A stretch of DNA of 64,000 bases, taken from an uncultured Pirellulaceae bacterium (GTDB taxonomy: Bacteria; Planctomycetota; Planctomycetia; Pirellulales; Pirellulaceae). This document shows positions 55,801 to 64,000 of the stretch, piece after piece. The notes beneath the pieces are model-generated. The model made no database searches. It was not told where the DNA came from and was given only the letters and a program-made list of their open reading frames with translations. The position numbers were made by a program, and so were the translations under genes. The stretch spans positions 62,001 to 126,000 of the forward strand of contig CALKCK010000009.1 of assembly GCA_938083195.1 (NCBI GenBank), in the 5' to 3' direction. The stretch's first letter is position 1. The number at the start of each line of letters is the position of its first letter.

Positions 55801-56710
55801 ATTTAAAAGTAACATTGTTGAAATCGAAGACTCCCATTGGAATCGCGATGGGCTTCAGGAATGGTGCTGGGAGGATTTCCCAAAGGAAATCACCATCCAA
55901 CGGGGAGCTACGCAGCTGGCTTCCTATCCCGCCATTTTGGATCAAAACGACAGCATTGGCCTACGGCTAACTGATTCAACCAATGCCAGTGATCAAACCA
56001 CCCGCCAGGGCCTGGTACGATTATTCCAAATTACAAATCGCAAGCCGATTAAATCACAGGTAAATTGGCTGCCAGAATTGGACCGCCACGCCGTGTCGCT
56101 ATCGAAGGTCATTCCGGCGGGTGAGTTGAAAAACCAGTTAGCTGATTTGATTGCCAGAATCGCATTTGTCGACCGCAATAGAATCCCAAGATCGCGGGAT
56201 GAATATAATTTACTACAGTCCAACGCGGTCGAGCGAATCAGTATTGCCAGCCAAAGTATCGCCAAATGGCTACCCAAACTCGCAGTCGCTGCGCATGAAC
56301 TACAGCTACAGCTAGAAAGCTTATCCACCCGATACACCAGCACACAAAACGACATTTCATTGCAAGTTACCGAGCTAAAATCAGACTGCTTTCTTTCGAA
56401 AACACCATGGACTTGGCTGGAACAATTCCCTCGCTATTTTGAAGCGATGAGTTATCGAATGGAAAAACTCGATTCCACGGCGACTGAAAAAGACCAAACC
56501 TACACTGAGGAAATTAGCCACCATTGGGAACGTTACTGCAGCGAACGTGCTCTCCACCTGAATCACGGCATTGTAGATCCAGAACTGGAAACTTACCGCT
56601 GGATGATCGAAGAATTAAGAGTTTCTCTTTTCGCCCAACCGCTCGGAACCATCATAAAGATCTCGCCTCAGCGAATGGAAAAGCAATGGAAACGCATTAG
56701 GCATGTCTAA
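52808..56710 (+). CDS. hrpA: ATP-dependent RNA helicase HrpA (DEAH box)
   Basis: A 1300-residue protein, the same length class as E. coli HrpA. After a charged leader, motif I GETGSGKST lies at 97-105, motif II DEAH at 194-197 (IIVDEAHERSLN), motif III ITSATID, and motif VI QRAGRCGR. The HA2/OB-like region and the long C-terminal DUF3418 region (from ~640, with GFSLNKLIKDSPELDQRLRM further on) follow. It remodels RNA, and in E. coli it rescues collided ribosomes. The start is a GTG. It is read alone and converges on the exported protein gene ending at 56763. Confidence 0.94.
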   Translation: MDSPISSLENQVTSAMLRDQFRLKREIRRLHNEQSSGKSNQAALESLRERLARSIANRRSREENLPQTSIDQSLPIFDRRDEIIETIQNNQVVIISGETGSGKSTQLPLMCLQAGFGASGIIGHTQPRRIAARGVAARIAQQIKRPLGEEVGFKIRFADQTQERTYIKLMTDGILLAETQSDRFLEQYSLIIVDEAHERSLNIDFLLGYLKKILAKRKDLRLIITSATIDTQRFSDHFTETKDHPVPIISVEGRTFPVEIQYQPPEEVSQIGREKTEIEEHTVRVCRELASLDDGDMLVFLPTEGDIRSLNKKLRAAHLPGRQTEILPLYARLSTDQQNQIFQPGKKRRIVLATNVAESSITVPRIRYVVDTGTARMSFYAPRSKVQRLPIQSVSQASANQRAGRCGRIGPGICVRLYSEEDYESRPLFTTPEIRRTNLASVILQTLALKLGKIDEFPFLDPPRSEAIRDGFKTLFELGAVNERRQLTPLGKSLARMPVDPRIGRMIFAADDENCLSEILIIAAALELQDPRVRPPERRQAADTQHEKFRNEKSDFLSLLKLWDYFHQLKGDLSRAKLKLACQQNFLSYSLMRQWQDIHRQLRSMASDQNLKTRSRKDDYNAIHRSLLSGLLSGVALAGDRHEYTGAGNVKFHLWPGSGIFESKPQWIVAAELVETSRRYGRTIAKISPEWIEPLAKHLVKRRYSDAHWSKKKQTVLASEHVTLFGLPIVAGRLTNYTKIDPEMSRDLFIERGLAGDEFEGSQNFYQHNRWLLEEVKSEAAKTRDRELIVNNDDIINFYQDKLPESAVDGFSLNKLIKDSPELDQRLRMTRADLLPSSEIVDVGQQFPDQVQVGSMQIPIQYRFSPGAKDDGATIKLPLEGVGQLDDTQTGWLIPGLLETRIISLIRSLPKSVRRNLVPAPDTAKRVAKDINFGQGIFHNAVARELSKIGGIPITSELFKTEKMDDHLKVNMQVVDEAGEVVAEGRSIAEIRGQLGDEFKSNIVEIEDSHWNRDGLQEWCWEDFPKEITIQRGATQLASYPAILDQNDSIGLRLTDSTNASDQTTRQGLVRLFQITNRKPIKSQVNWLPELDRHAVSLSKVIPAGELKNQLADLIARIAFVDRNRIPRSRDEYNLLQSNAVERISIASQSIAKWLPKLAVAAHELQLQLESLSTRYTSTQNDISLQVTELKSDCFLSKTPWTWLEQFPRYFEAMSYRMEKLDSTATEKDQTYTEEISHHWERYCSERALHLNHGIVDPELETYRWMIEELRVSLFAQPLGTIIKISPQRMEKQWKRIRHV

Positions 56711-56762
56711 CTAAGAGATGTTCGCCACTGCCAATGATCTCGTGAGCAGTCGCCAGACACGG

Positions 56763-58970
56763 TTAGTTTCCATTCACGGGGCGAAAGCCCGGCGCAGAAA
56801 ACTTAGGCGGTTGAAATCCCTCCGTCTTCAGTGAACCACTCGCCCCGTCTACACTCGTCCCTTTTGTTCCGAAGGGCTGAAACCCATTGGCCGGACGGGG
56901 CGCAACGGGAGAATTGACTTCATTCTTAAAGCTAGAAACTGGGGGAACCAAAAATCGATTATCGCCGACAGGCGGCGGCGTTTTGATTCCCGCGGGAGGC
57001 TTGAACCCTCTCGCTTCAGGCGGTGCGTTTGATTCAGAGAACTTTAAGGACGGTGGTTTATTCGCAGGTGATAATGAAAAACTTGCATCTGATTCAACGA
57101 CCTTTGGAAGAGACGCGGGTTGAGCGGCAATCCCCCCCATCGAAGGTGGCTGCCGGTCTGAAAGTACGTTTGACTCAGGTGGAGCTAACTCGTCCAAGAT
57201 ACGACTGTCTTTCTTCGCCTGCAGTACCGAGGTGGTGCCTTCTTGAGAAATGCCAGACGAACGTTGACGACCAAAGTCTTTCGCGTTTGCAATGCTCGCC
57301 GTGGGCGACTTTGCATCGCTGATCACCGAGTTCGAGACACCACTCAAGTTCGCTTTGGGAGGCGTTGCCTTCTGCGGAATCACGTCTGCTGGTATCACGT
57401 CTGCTGGAATCACACTTTTGGGTGTTGCATTAACTGTAACTTTAGCAATCAACATTTCGACAACTTCTGTTGCCGATTTAGGCTGAGTGGAAACGCTCAA
57501 GGCATAATCACCAATGGCGCGGTTATAGCTAACCACCGAGGCAATCAAATCACGCTCTGCGGTAAATAAAACTTTCCCAGCTTCGAGAGTAGAAAGGAAT
57601 TTCATACCCTCGCCAGGAACTAGCATTCGATCCGCTGCAAATTTCGCGTACCCCACCGCTTCGGCCCGCATTTCAATTAACGCGAGCATTTTCGGAAGTA
57701 CTTTATCAATCCCCCTAAAACTAGGTGGCACCAGTTGCCGGGAAAGATAAAGTTCATAGTTTGTGGTGTAACGTTGAATTAACGGCAAATCATTTGGAAT
57801 GGGGTTCACTGAACCTTGACTTGGAACAGGCCAAAACTGAGCAAGCAGTGCTTGTGATTTCAACAACTGAATCTCCGCGGCCATCACCTTATTTGCAACG
57901 ACCGACTCTACCGCAGCCAATAAAGCTTGTTCCGAACTTGATTCTGGAACCGGAACTTGCTTCAACCACTGGCTGTATTTTTCAGACGCAACATAGTTGG
58001 CCCAATCAAAATAAGTTTCCCAGTATTGCCGAACCAGAAGACTGCGCCGATCAAGCGTAAGCGGCTGGCGAAAAAGATCCACCAAATTTACCGGTTGCCC
58101 CGGCAATGGATTCTCATACCGCTCCAAAGAATATCGCGAGATCAAATCTTTTGCAGTCGCAGGGATAAACTTGTTTTTTTTATAAATTGGTTCGGTAAAC
58201 CCTGCGAGCTGAACACCGCCGGCTTGTCCTTGTGGAGCAGTGGAATTCGCCTCGTCATTTGTATGAGTTGGAATCTGAGATGCCATTAACACCTCCTGCA
58301 TGGGCCTATTCAAAGGCGGTGCTATCTGGATTGCCGTCGACTCGACTTGGTCTCTATCCCATGTCGGCATGAGTTCGGAACGTAAACTATCGGCAGTAAA
58401 TCTAGCGGCCGGTCGCTGAACCAGACCAGCTTCCTCTTGAATTGGCATAAACGAGCCGCCGGTAGAAAGCGGAGACTCTGCGATCGACATTTCTGCATTA
58501 GCAGTCACGACACCCGATTCTGGATTTCGCTGAACTGCCTCTGCCCTCAAGTCGTTGACCAGAGGTTCTCCAAAACTCTCTGTGGTCGGATCCGCCGGCA
58601 TCAGAAGATCACGCGGCGGCTCCGGAGCCCCGAGTGATTCTAATAAAACGACGGGGCTGGCGTCTTGCTCCGGCTTACCTATCGACAGGGTTGAAACCAA
58701 ACTAGGTGTCGACACGTGCTTCTGGCTTAGCTGTTGATGAAACCCATTGCCTCGCCTGGCGATTTCGTCCGAGCTGCCGTTAAGGTGTCCCCCCGATAGC
58801 GGAGTCGCTGAAAACTCAAACTCAGATTCCTGAGCAAACCCCAACATGGGAAAACCAAGCACCAACAAGACAATAATCGATTCGAGCTTTTGCTTAATAA
58901 GCCCGAAACAATTTTCGATTAATTGCGATACCAAAATGAGCATCCGTGCACCTCTGGTTAGTGATTTCAT
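56763..58970 (-). CDS. Large exported protein, helical middle and Pro/Ser-rich ends
   Basis: Function not recognised. From the ATG at 58970 the protein has 735 residues with an N-terminal hydrophobic segment (LESIIVLLVLGFPMLGFAQE) that looks like a signal peptide. Residues ~50-280 and ~520-735 are Pro/Ser/Ala-rich and likely disordered. Between them is a helical region (LLVRQYWETYFDWANYVASE, KVLPKMLALIEMRAEAVGYA, LIASVVSYNRAIGDYALSVS) that loosely recalls the helical barrel of TolC-type proteins; I hold this only weakly. A 15-base tandem repeat encodes VIPAD units. It is divergent from the coiled-coil protein gene at 59130. Confidence 0.7.
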   Translation of the reverse strand: MKSLTRGARMLILVSQLIENCFGLIKQKLESIIVLLVLGFPMLGFAQESEFEFSATPLSGGHLNGSSDEIARRGNGFHQQLSQKHVSTPSLVSTLSIGKPEQDASPVVLLESLGAPEPPRDLLMPADPTTESFGEPLVNDLRAEAVQRNPESGVVTANAEMSIAESPLSTGGSFMPIQEEAGLVQRPAARFTADSLRSELMPTWDRDQVESTAIQIAPPLNRPMQEVLMASQIPTHTNDEANSTAPQGQAGGVQLAGFTEPIYKKNKFIPATAKDLISRYSLERYENPLPGQPVNLVDLFRQPLTLDRRSLLVRQYWETYFDWANYVASEKYSQWLKQVPVPESSSEQALLAAVESVVANKVMAAEIQLLKSQALLAQFWPVPSQGSVNPIPNDLPLIQRYTTNYELYLSRQLVPPSFRGIDKVLPKMLALIEMRAEAVGYAKFAADRMLVPGEGMKFLSTLEAGKVLFTAERDLIASVVSYNRAIGDYALSVSTQPKSATEVVEMLIAKVTVNATPKSVIPADVIPADVIPQKATPPKANLSGVSNSVISDAKSPTASIANAKDFGRQRSSGISQEGTTSVLQAKKDSRILDELAPPESNVLSDRQPPSMGGIAAQPASLPKVVESDASFSLSPANKPPSLKFSESNAPPEARGFKPPAGIKTPPPVGDNRFLVPPVSSFKNEVNSPVAPRPANGFQPFGTKGTSVDGASGSLKTEGFQPPKFSAPGFRPVNGN
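57376..57405 (-). repeat. 15-base in-frame tandem duplication
   Basis: GGAATCACGTCTGCT and GGTATCACGTCTGCT are adjacent and differ by one base; a partial third copy (GGAATCAC) follows. They encode VIPAD-type repeats in the exported protein. Confidence 0.9.
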
Positions 58971-59129
58971 GCGTGCCTCCGTATAAAACACGAAGCCAAC
59001 TCGTCTGAATTTGTCCCGTATCAAATTTTTAGTCAATGCTGATTATTTAAGCTCCATGAGAACACTACGGTCACCCCAACTGACCTATTCCTCCAACCTT
59101 ACTTTCCCAACTCGCTTGATTATCGAAAA

Positions 59130-60500
59130 ATGCACCCGATAATTAGTTCGGGCAAACATACACGGGTTAAATTAACAGTGGACTACTCAACAAACACTTT
59201 CACGTTCCTTCCCACGCACAGCTGTCTGAAACAGCGACGGCGTCAATTCCTGAATGTGATAGCACTTTTATTGCTGTGGAATGCAACGGCAGATGCCTAT
59301 CAACTTCTCAGCCTCCCCGAGCCGCCTTCTCAATTAACGACAACAGAATCCATCCACTCTCTTCTGGCCGAGCATTGGGCGCGAACCTCTTCGAATGCTC
59401 TCGCTTCCCAAAAATTTTATGAGAATTTGAATTCGCGTCCCGCAATCGTATGCGTTGCTTACGCAGTAAATCGCCTGCAGCAAAACAAGACAAAAGAGGC
59501 AAAACTTGTTGCAGAAAAAATCACCGAAACCTTTCCCGGCAATCTCGACGGATGGATGCTGAAGGCTTGGCTCAATGCCTTGGAAGATAACTTCGATACC
59601 TCGCTCGTTTCGATCCGGTCTTTAAACAACCATCTGACTGACTCAGTTGACCTTCCAATAGAAATCAAATCTTCGATTTATTCTCGAATGGGAAGGTTGA
59701 TTGGCTATATGGAAGGACCAGTCGCCCACCGTGTTAATCAGAATTTACTTCATGCAACGACCCAGTCCGTTATCAACAATGCCCCTCGGAAACACCTAAA
59801 GGAATTCAATTCAGGCAGAGCGCAAGTTTTAGAAAAATACACCGAGATCAAAAACAGCCAAGCTCAAAAGAAAAATGAAGAACTCGCAAAAGTTGCGGAG
59901 CGTGACCAAAAAATAGAACAGATACTAAATCGCGAGAATGAGAGCTTGTCAGATTCGGAAAAAAAACTCTCCGAAGAAATTGAACGTGTCAGGCAGGACG
60001 CCGACGCGAGAATCTCAACACTGGAAAGCCAAGGCTCTGAAATTGAGCAAGAACGAATCGCGGCCTCGTTTGAAATTCAAAAACGCCAAAATAGACTTCA
60101 GTATCTGTATGAACAACTGGCCATTTTAAACCTCGGCCCAGTTAGCCAACTTTGGGCCTATGATCCACGGATTGAGATTCGAAACATTGAATTTCAAATA
60201 TCGCAAAGACGGAGCGACTGGAATGGATTTTCATTTCGTTTAAGGAACATCAGTGGTGAAATTTCCAGACTACAAATTACCGCTCAACAACGAACCAATT
60301 TACTAACCAAAGAATTAAAAAAACTCAACGGTTCACGGCGTCGCAATCTGGGCAAACTCGCACGTATTGCCTCTGGGCCTCAAATCGCCGATGGCAAGAA
60401 AAACGCGATGAAAATTCGAGCAACGTCCTTGATTACTTACGATGAAATTTCAGAAGAACTTTATCGTCAAGAAATTCTTAACCAATTTCCTCGAAATTAA
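59130..60500 (+). CDS. Exported protein with helical repeats and coiled coil
   Basis: Function not recognised. The 456-residue frame has a hydrophobic segment at ~40-56 (FLNVIALLLLWNATADA) as an export signal; a GTG at 59178 would place it nearer the start. Residues ~75-190 are alpha-helical with a TPR-like look (RPAIVCVAYAVNRLQQNKTK, KLVAEKITETFPGNLDGWML). Residues ~230-345 are a long charged coiled coil (AQKKNEELAKVAERDQKIEQ, LSEEIERVRQDADARISTLE). The C-terminus is basic. Probably an envelope scaffold protein. It is divergent from the large exported protein and shares its promoter region. Confidence 0.7.
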   Translation: MHPIISSGKHTRVKLTVDYSTNTFTFLPTHSCLKQRRRQFLNVIALLLLWNATADAYQLLSLPEPPSQLTTTESIHSLLAEHWARTSSNALASQKFYENLNSRPAIVCVAYAVNRLQQNKTKEAKLVAEKITETFPGNLDGWMLKAWLNALEDNFDTSLVSIRSLNNHLTDSVDLPIEIKSSIYSRMGRLIGYMEGPVAHRVNQNLLHATTQSVINNAPRKHLKEFNSGRAQVLEKYTEIKNSQAQKKNEELAKVAERDQKIEQILNRENESLSDSEKKLSEEIERVRQDADARISTLESQGSEIEQERIAASFEIQKRQNRLQYLYEQLAILNLGPVSQLWAYDPRIEIRNIEFQISQRRSDWNGFSFRLRNISGEISRLQITAQQRTNLLTKELKKLNGSRRRNLGKLARIASGPQIADGKKNAMKIRATSLITYDEISEELYRQEILNQFPRN

Positions 60501-60520
60501 TATCGCGAGAATCTACTACT

Positions 60521-60566
60521 CAGAATCTCGCAAACTGAGAATCTCGCAAACTCAAAATCGCAAACT
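60521..60566. repeat. 16-base tandem repeat, about three copies
   Basis: The unit (C/G)AGAATCTCGCAAACT is repeated perfectly at 60521-60536 and 60537-60552 and in part at 60553-60566 (ATCGCAAACT). It lies in the 64-base convergent gap between the coiled-coil gene and maf and touches the maf stop codon. Confidence 0.92.
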
Positions 60567-61158
60567 AATTCATTTCGAGCAACTCACCGATCCACGCTTT
60601 GAGTCTCTCAATCGGTAAACCGACGACATTCGATTCCAGGCCGCTTTCAAGGTGAAGCCAATCAAGGTCATCCTGGTACCCAAACGCTCCAGCCTTACCA
60701 ATCCAATTATCAGAGTCGAGTATTGCTTTCAATTGTTGACCTTCAAGAACATCCATGGTCAATACCGATTGCTCCAAATGAAGAAGGTGGCAATCGCCAG
60801 GTTTTTTCCAGAGACATACTCCAGTTAACACACGATGTTTTTTCCCGCTCATTAATGTCAACATCTTCTCTGCATGCTCTCGATCCACCGGTTTACCAAG
60901 GATTTCTCCTTGGCACTCTGCCACCGTATCAGCGGCAACAATCAACCCGGTATTATATTTCGGTGCGATGGCTCGCGCCTTCAGAAAAGCGGATTGCAAA
61001 ACAAGATCTTCGGGGGAACATTTCGAACAAATCCCTCTTTCGACAGAATCATCTGGGGCGTCAATGACGAATCTAAATCCTGCATCCTTCAAGAGATTTG
61101 CGCGACGCGGCGATTGGCTTGCCAGAATGATCGAGAACTCATTGGTTTGGTTGGTCAT
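60565..61158 (-). CDS. maf: Maf-family nucleotide pyrophosphatase
   Basis: A 197-residue protein. IILASQSPRRANLLKDAGF is the Maf signature, LIVAADTVAECQGEILGKP the metal and substrate region, and GKAGAFGYQDD a further conserved block. These enzymes hydrolyse non-canonical or excess nucleoside triphosphates to prevent their incorporation. Whether it acts on dTTP/UTP or on 7-methyl-GTP cannot be decided by eye. ATG at 61158; divergent from the pseudouridine synthase gene. Confidence 0.9.
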   Translation of the reverse strand: MTNQTNEFSIILASQSPRRANLLKDAGFRFVIDAPDDSVERGICSKCSPEDLVLQSAFLKARAIAPKYNTGLIVAADTVAECQGEILGKPVDREHAEKMLTLMSGKKHRVLTGVCLWKKPGDCHLLHLEQSVLTMDVLEGQQLKAILDSDNWIGKAGAFGYQDDLDWLHLESGLESNVVGLPIERLKAWIGELLEMN

Positions 61159-61232
61159 ACCGATTTAATGTGCTAATCTTGTTGAAGGGCTATTCTAAAA
61201 GAGAGCCAGAAAATTCTACTGATTGAAAAACG

Positions 61233-61946
61233 ATGCGTCCAAGATCGGAAAAACTAAATGTCCTGTTCGAAGACAATCACTTATTGGTTGTTAACAAACC
61301 GCCATTATTGCCAACGATGGGGGTTAAGGAAGGTGAGCTAAGTTTGCTCAGTCAATCTCGGCAATATATCAAACAGAAATACAACAAACCTGGAAACGTC
61401 TACCTTGGGATCGTCAGCCGCCTCGATGCTTTTGTGAGCGGCGTTATTGTCCTTGCTAAAACCTCAAAAGCTGCAGGCCGTCTCTCTGAACAGTTTCGTA
61501 ACCGCACCGCAGACAAGACGTACTGGGCGATCATACCGGACGTCTTAACTGAGGAAAATGGAAGGCTGGAAGACTGGGTAATTAAGAACGAATCACTCCA
61601 CCGAATGATTGTAATTCCCAAAGGAAAAAAGTCCCCCGCTGGAGCAAAGGTAGCCCTTCTCGATTACAAAACAATAGGAATCGACAATACCAATCGCCGC
61701 CCCGCCACCAAATTGCTCGAAATCAAGCTCGAAACCGGGCGAAAGCACCAAATTCGCGTCCAACTCGAAAACGCAGGGGCCTCCATTTTAGGGGATCGTA
61801 AATACGGCAGCGAACTCCCATTCAAACGTGGCATTGCACTTCATTCCCGCGAACTCTCCATCGAACACCCCATTAGTAGGGTCATACAATCGTTTCAAGC
61901 GGAAACACCATCTTGGTGGAACATTGATCAGTATTCGTTATCATAA
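61233..61946 (+). CDS. RluA-family pseudouridine synthase
   Basis: A 237-residue enzyme without an S4 domain. The catalytic loop is YLGIVSRLDAFVSGVIVLAK, with the Asp of the RLD motif as nucleophile. LLVVNKPPLLPTMG, KTYWAIIPDVL and KLLEIKLETGRKHQIRVQLE are further family blocks. It isomerises uridine to pseudouridine in rRNA or tRNA; the site is not predictable. In most relatives the motif reads RLD-x-x-TSG; here it is RLDAFVSG, an unusual but apparently functional variant. Confidence 0.88.
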   Translation: MRPRSEKLNVLFEDNHLLVVNKPPLLPTMGVKEGELSLLSQSRQYIKQKYNKPGNVYLGIVSRLDAFVSGVIVLAKTSKAAGRLSEQFRNRTADKTYWAIIPDVLTEENGRLEDWVIKNESLHRMIVIPKGKKSPAGAKVALLDYKTIGIDNTNRRPATKLLEIKLETGRKHQIRVQLENAGASILGDRKYGSELPFKRGIALHSRELSIEHPISRVIQSFQAETPSWWNIDQYSLS

Positions 61947-62029
61947 AAACTGTTCCTAGTTCCCCAGTAACGCTTTTTTCTCACCCATACTATCCGGTCA
62001 ATAGTTGCGGTTGAAGCAATGAGTCCTGT

Positions 62030-63409
62030 ATGAACACCACCCAAAGTAATTTTCACGATACTGCTCTTGCCAGCGAACTGGTAACCGAAGAGCAATTGCG
62101 GAATGCAATGAACGAATTAGCGAAATCGCAAGATAGCGATTCGTCCAGTTCAGCAACACTAAGTGAAAAGAAAATTGCCCAGCAGTTGGTCGAAATGAAA
62201 GTCATTTCTGCCTATCAAGCGGATCAATTACTTACCGGTCGGACCAAATTAAACTTAGGCCCCTACATCATCACCGACTGGATCGGCCAAGGTGGAATGG
62301 GGCAAGTGTTCAAAGCCGTACATGAAATGCTCGGCCGAGAATCTGCAGTCAAAGTATTACCGCTCCACAAAACAACTCCCGAGGCCATCGAAAACTTTCG
62401 CCGCGAGATTCGAGCCCAAGCAAAACTGGATCACCCAAACCTTGTACGGGCTTTCGATGCAGGCGAAGATGGCAACGTCCACTACCTCGTAGTGGAATAC
62501 ATTCCGGGCACTGACCTCCGGCGACTCGTGCGTTCCAAAGGCAAACTCTCAGTCCAGCAAGCAGCAAACATTATCAAGCAATCTGCTGAAGGTCTCGCCC
62601 ATGCACACGAACGCGACCTAATTCATCGCGACATCAAACCGGGTAACATTCTTGTCACCCCCGATGGTGTTTCTAAGCTATCTGATCTTGGATTGGCGTT
62701 TTATCTAAACGACGCGACCGATCCGAGAGCCGGGAAGATCGTGGGCACTGCCGACTATCTCTCGCCGGAACAAATCCGTACCCCGCAACACATTACCAGT
62801 GCCAGTGATATTTATTCACTCGGTTGCACCCTATACTACGCCGTCACTGGCAAAGTTCCTTTTCCTGGAGGGACACCCAAAAGTAAAGCCAGAAGGCATT
62901 TGGAAGAAACGCCGTGGCATCCAAGACGGTTCAACGAAGAAGTTAGCGATGACTTTGTTGACCTGATTGGCGATATGATGGAAAAAGATCCGAAGGAACG
63001 CATCCAGTCAGCCGAAGAAGTTGCCGAACGCCTCGCCCCATGGGCAGCCGATGACAGCCCACTTCTTCGCGAGGACATGGGTGACCGACCTCGTTGGATG
63101 CCCGCCCCCATTGGCTCACCTGATGCTCAAGACACCGATCCCGATGACGCCGTTACTGAAATGGCGATGCACGAAATCAGCGACACCTCGCAAAGCAGCA
63201 TTCATGGAACGATGTCCGATGACAATTCGATCTCTGGACAACACAACAAACCACCGCCGCCACTCTCCACAGTCGAGCAGTACAAAACGGCAGGCAGAAT
63301 TGACGATGTAATTACCTTTTCATTGTCAGCGATTTTTGTGACCGCAGTTGTTTGCCTCTCCATTGGCATTCTCGTTGGCTTCATCGCTGGATTCTCGATG
63401 GCCAAGTAA
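62030..63409 (+). CDS. Membrane-anchored Ser/Thr protein kinase
   Basis: A 459-residue Hanks-type kinase with all catalytic parts. The N-terminal ~70 residues form a helical region seen in planctomycete kinases (VTEEQLRNAMNELAKSQ). The glycine loop GQGGMG is at ~86-91, Lys at 108 (ESAVKVL), HRDIKPGN at 199-206, DLG at 219-221 and SPEQ in the activation segment. A Pro-rich linker leads to one C-terminal transmembrane helix (~428-452), so the kinase faces the cytoplasm with a very short outside tail. There is no sensor domain outside. Substrates unknown. Confidence 0.93.
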   Translation: MNTTQSNFHDTALASELVTEEQLRNAMNELAKSQDSDSSSSATLSEKKIAQQLVEMKVISAYQADQLLTGRTKLNLGPYIITDWIGQGGMGQVFKAVHEMLGRESAVKVLPLHKTTPEAIENFRREIRAQAKLDHPNLVRAFDAGEDGNVHYLVVEYIPGTDLRRLVRSKGKLSVQQAANIIKQSAEGLAHAHERDLIHRDIKPGNILVTPDGVSKLSDLGLAFYLNDATDPRAGKIVGTADYLSPEQIRTPQHITSASDIYSLGCTLYYAVTGKVPFPGGTPKSKARRHLEETPWHPRRFNEEVSDDFVDLIGDMMEKDPKERIQSAEEVAERLAPWAADDSPLLREDMGDRPRWMPAPIGSPDAQDTDPDDAVTEMAMHEISDTSQSSIHGTMSDDNSISGQHNKPPPPLSTVEQYKTAGRIDDVITFSLSAIFVTAVVCLSIGILVGFIAGFSMAK

Positions 63410-63446
63410 ATTTCGTTTTACCTCGCGCCAACTCGACAACGTACGC

Positions 63447-64000
63447 TCAATACTGACTCAGCACCGGCGTAATCTCTTTCTGTATTCCACCAGTAACGTG
63501 CACCTCTGAGTCCGCATTGATAAAGACATTGATTTCGCTACGAATCCCAAAATCTTCTAGGTAAATCCCTGGCTCAATCGAGAAACAGGTCAGCGGCAGG
63601 ACGAGACGATCTTCTTTCGTTTCTAAATCATCCATGTGGGCACCGTTACCGTGCGTTTCTGTTCCAATGTTGTGACCCGTTCGGTGAATAAAAAACTCGC
63701 CATAACCGGCATCCTCAATCACCTGCCGAGTCGCTCGGTCCACTTCCCACCCTTGCAACTCTCGCCCTTCGGTAAAAGCTTGCTGGGCACAATCGATCCC
63801 CGCGTCACGGGCGGCAGCAACGATGTCGAAAATCTTGGTGTATTTTTCAGGGACTGTTTCTCCTATGAAACCGACCTTTGTAAGATCACTGTAGACACCT
63901 TCAGGAACATCCATCTTTGCCCACATGTCAAGCAACACAAAATCTCCCACCTTAATTTCAGAATCGGCTCCATGAACTGGACAATAATGCGGGTCGCCAC
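63447..64000 (-). CDS. M24-family metallopeptidase, C-terminal part (cut by window edge)
   Basis: The last ~184 residues of a pita-bread-fold aminopeptidase of the Xaa-Pro type; the frame runs on past base 64000 with no stop, coding for GDPHYCPVHGADSEIKVGDF before the rest. Metal ligands expected in this fold are visible: Asp in LLDMWAK and in YSDLTKVGF, His in FFIHRTGHNIGTETHGNG, Glu in FSIEPGIYL and Glu in IRSEINVFI. It removes N-terminal residues from peptides, often next to proline. It converges on the kinase gene. Confidence 0.92.
   Translation of the reverse strand, partial: GDPHYCPVHGADSEIKVGDFVLLDMWAKMDVPEGVYSDLTKVGFIGETVPEKYTKIFDIVAAARDAGIDCAQQAFTEGRELQGWEVDRATRQVIEDAGYGEFFIHRTGHNIGTETHGNGAHMDDLETKEDRLVLPLTCFSIEPGIYLEDFGIRSEINVFINADSEVHVTGGIQKEITPVLSQY

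Overview
The window looks like chromosomal housekeeping DNA of a free-living, probably marine planctomycete (Planctomycetota, most likely the Pirellula side of the phylum). This is inferred from gene content, not from a marker alignment: exported type I sulfatase and SUMF1-domain protein, sulfotransferases, transmembrane Ser/Thr kinase-fold proteins, DUF3467, several large exported proteins with disordered Pro/Ser-rich regions, weak Shine-Dalgarno signals and frequent GTG/TTG starts, in DNA of intermediate G+C. I found no rRNA, tRNA, CRISPR array, transposase, integron or prophage. Both window ends cut genes: polA at the left, an M24 peptidase at the right.

Layout. 1-5.2 kb: partial polA, a DUF3859-like gene, thrC, a small membrane protein and a glycosyltransferase. 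5.2-9.4 kb: translation block rpmI-rplT-terminator-pheS-pheT on the minus strand, without infC next to it. 9.8-16.7 kb: planctomycete-specific genes (exported protein with two SPOR-like segments, HTH protein, small conserved proteins), xerC and an exported thioredoxin-fold protein without cysteines. 17-20.2 kb: purA-uppS-cdsA. 20.2-27 kb: SUMF1 protein, L-asparaginase, DUF3467, pgk, an RNase Z-like MBL protein and hemW. 26.9-35.6 kb, minus strand: a predicted pseudokinase, a SpoU-type methyltransferase, a sulfatase, a DUF3127 protein with an SSB-like tail, and rseP-dxr. 36.1-38.2 kb: ftsH.

38.3-47.1 kb is a coherent minus-strand locus for a surface glycan: arabinose-5-phosphate isomerase (Kdo pathway), ABC-2 permease and ATPase of the Wzm/Wzt type, two different sulfotransferases, two recognisable glycosyltransferases and one GT-B-like protein with a helical tail. 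It predicts a sulfated polysaccharide made in the cytoplasm and exported by an ABC transporter. Upstream lie a hotdog thioesterase, a SAM methyltransferase and csrA.

50-64 kb: a tandem pair of exported DUF11-like proteins, hrpA, a divergent pair of exported proteins (disordered and coiled-coil), maf, an RluA-type pseudouridine synthase, an active-looking membrane Ser/Thr kinase and the partial M24 peptidase.

The most interesting features are protein families that have lost or gained parts: a kinase with its catalytic loop destroyed, PheT without its tRNA-binding OB domain, RseP with about four PDZ units, a DUF3127 protein ending like SSB, a Cys-less thioredoxin fold and CsrA with a C-terminal tail. 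Also notable are the sulfated-glycan export locus, several 15-16 bp tandem duplications, and a gene-less 620-base stretch that holds a good terminator.
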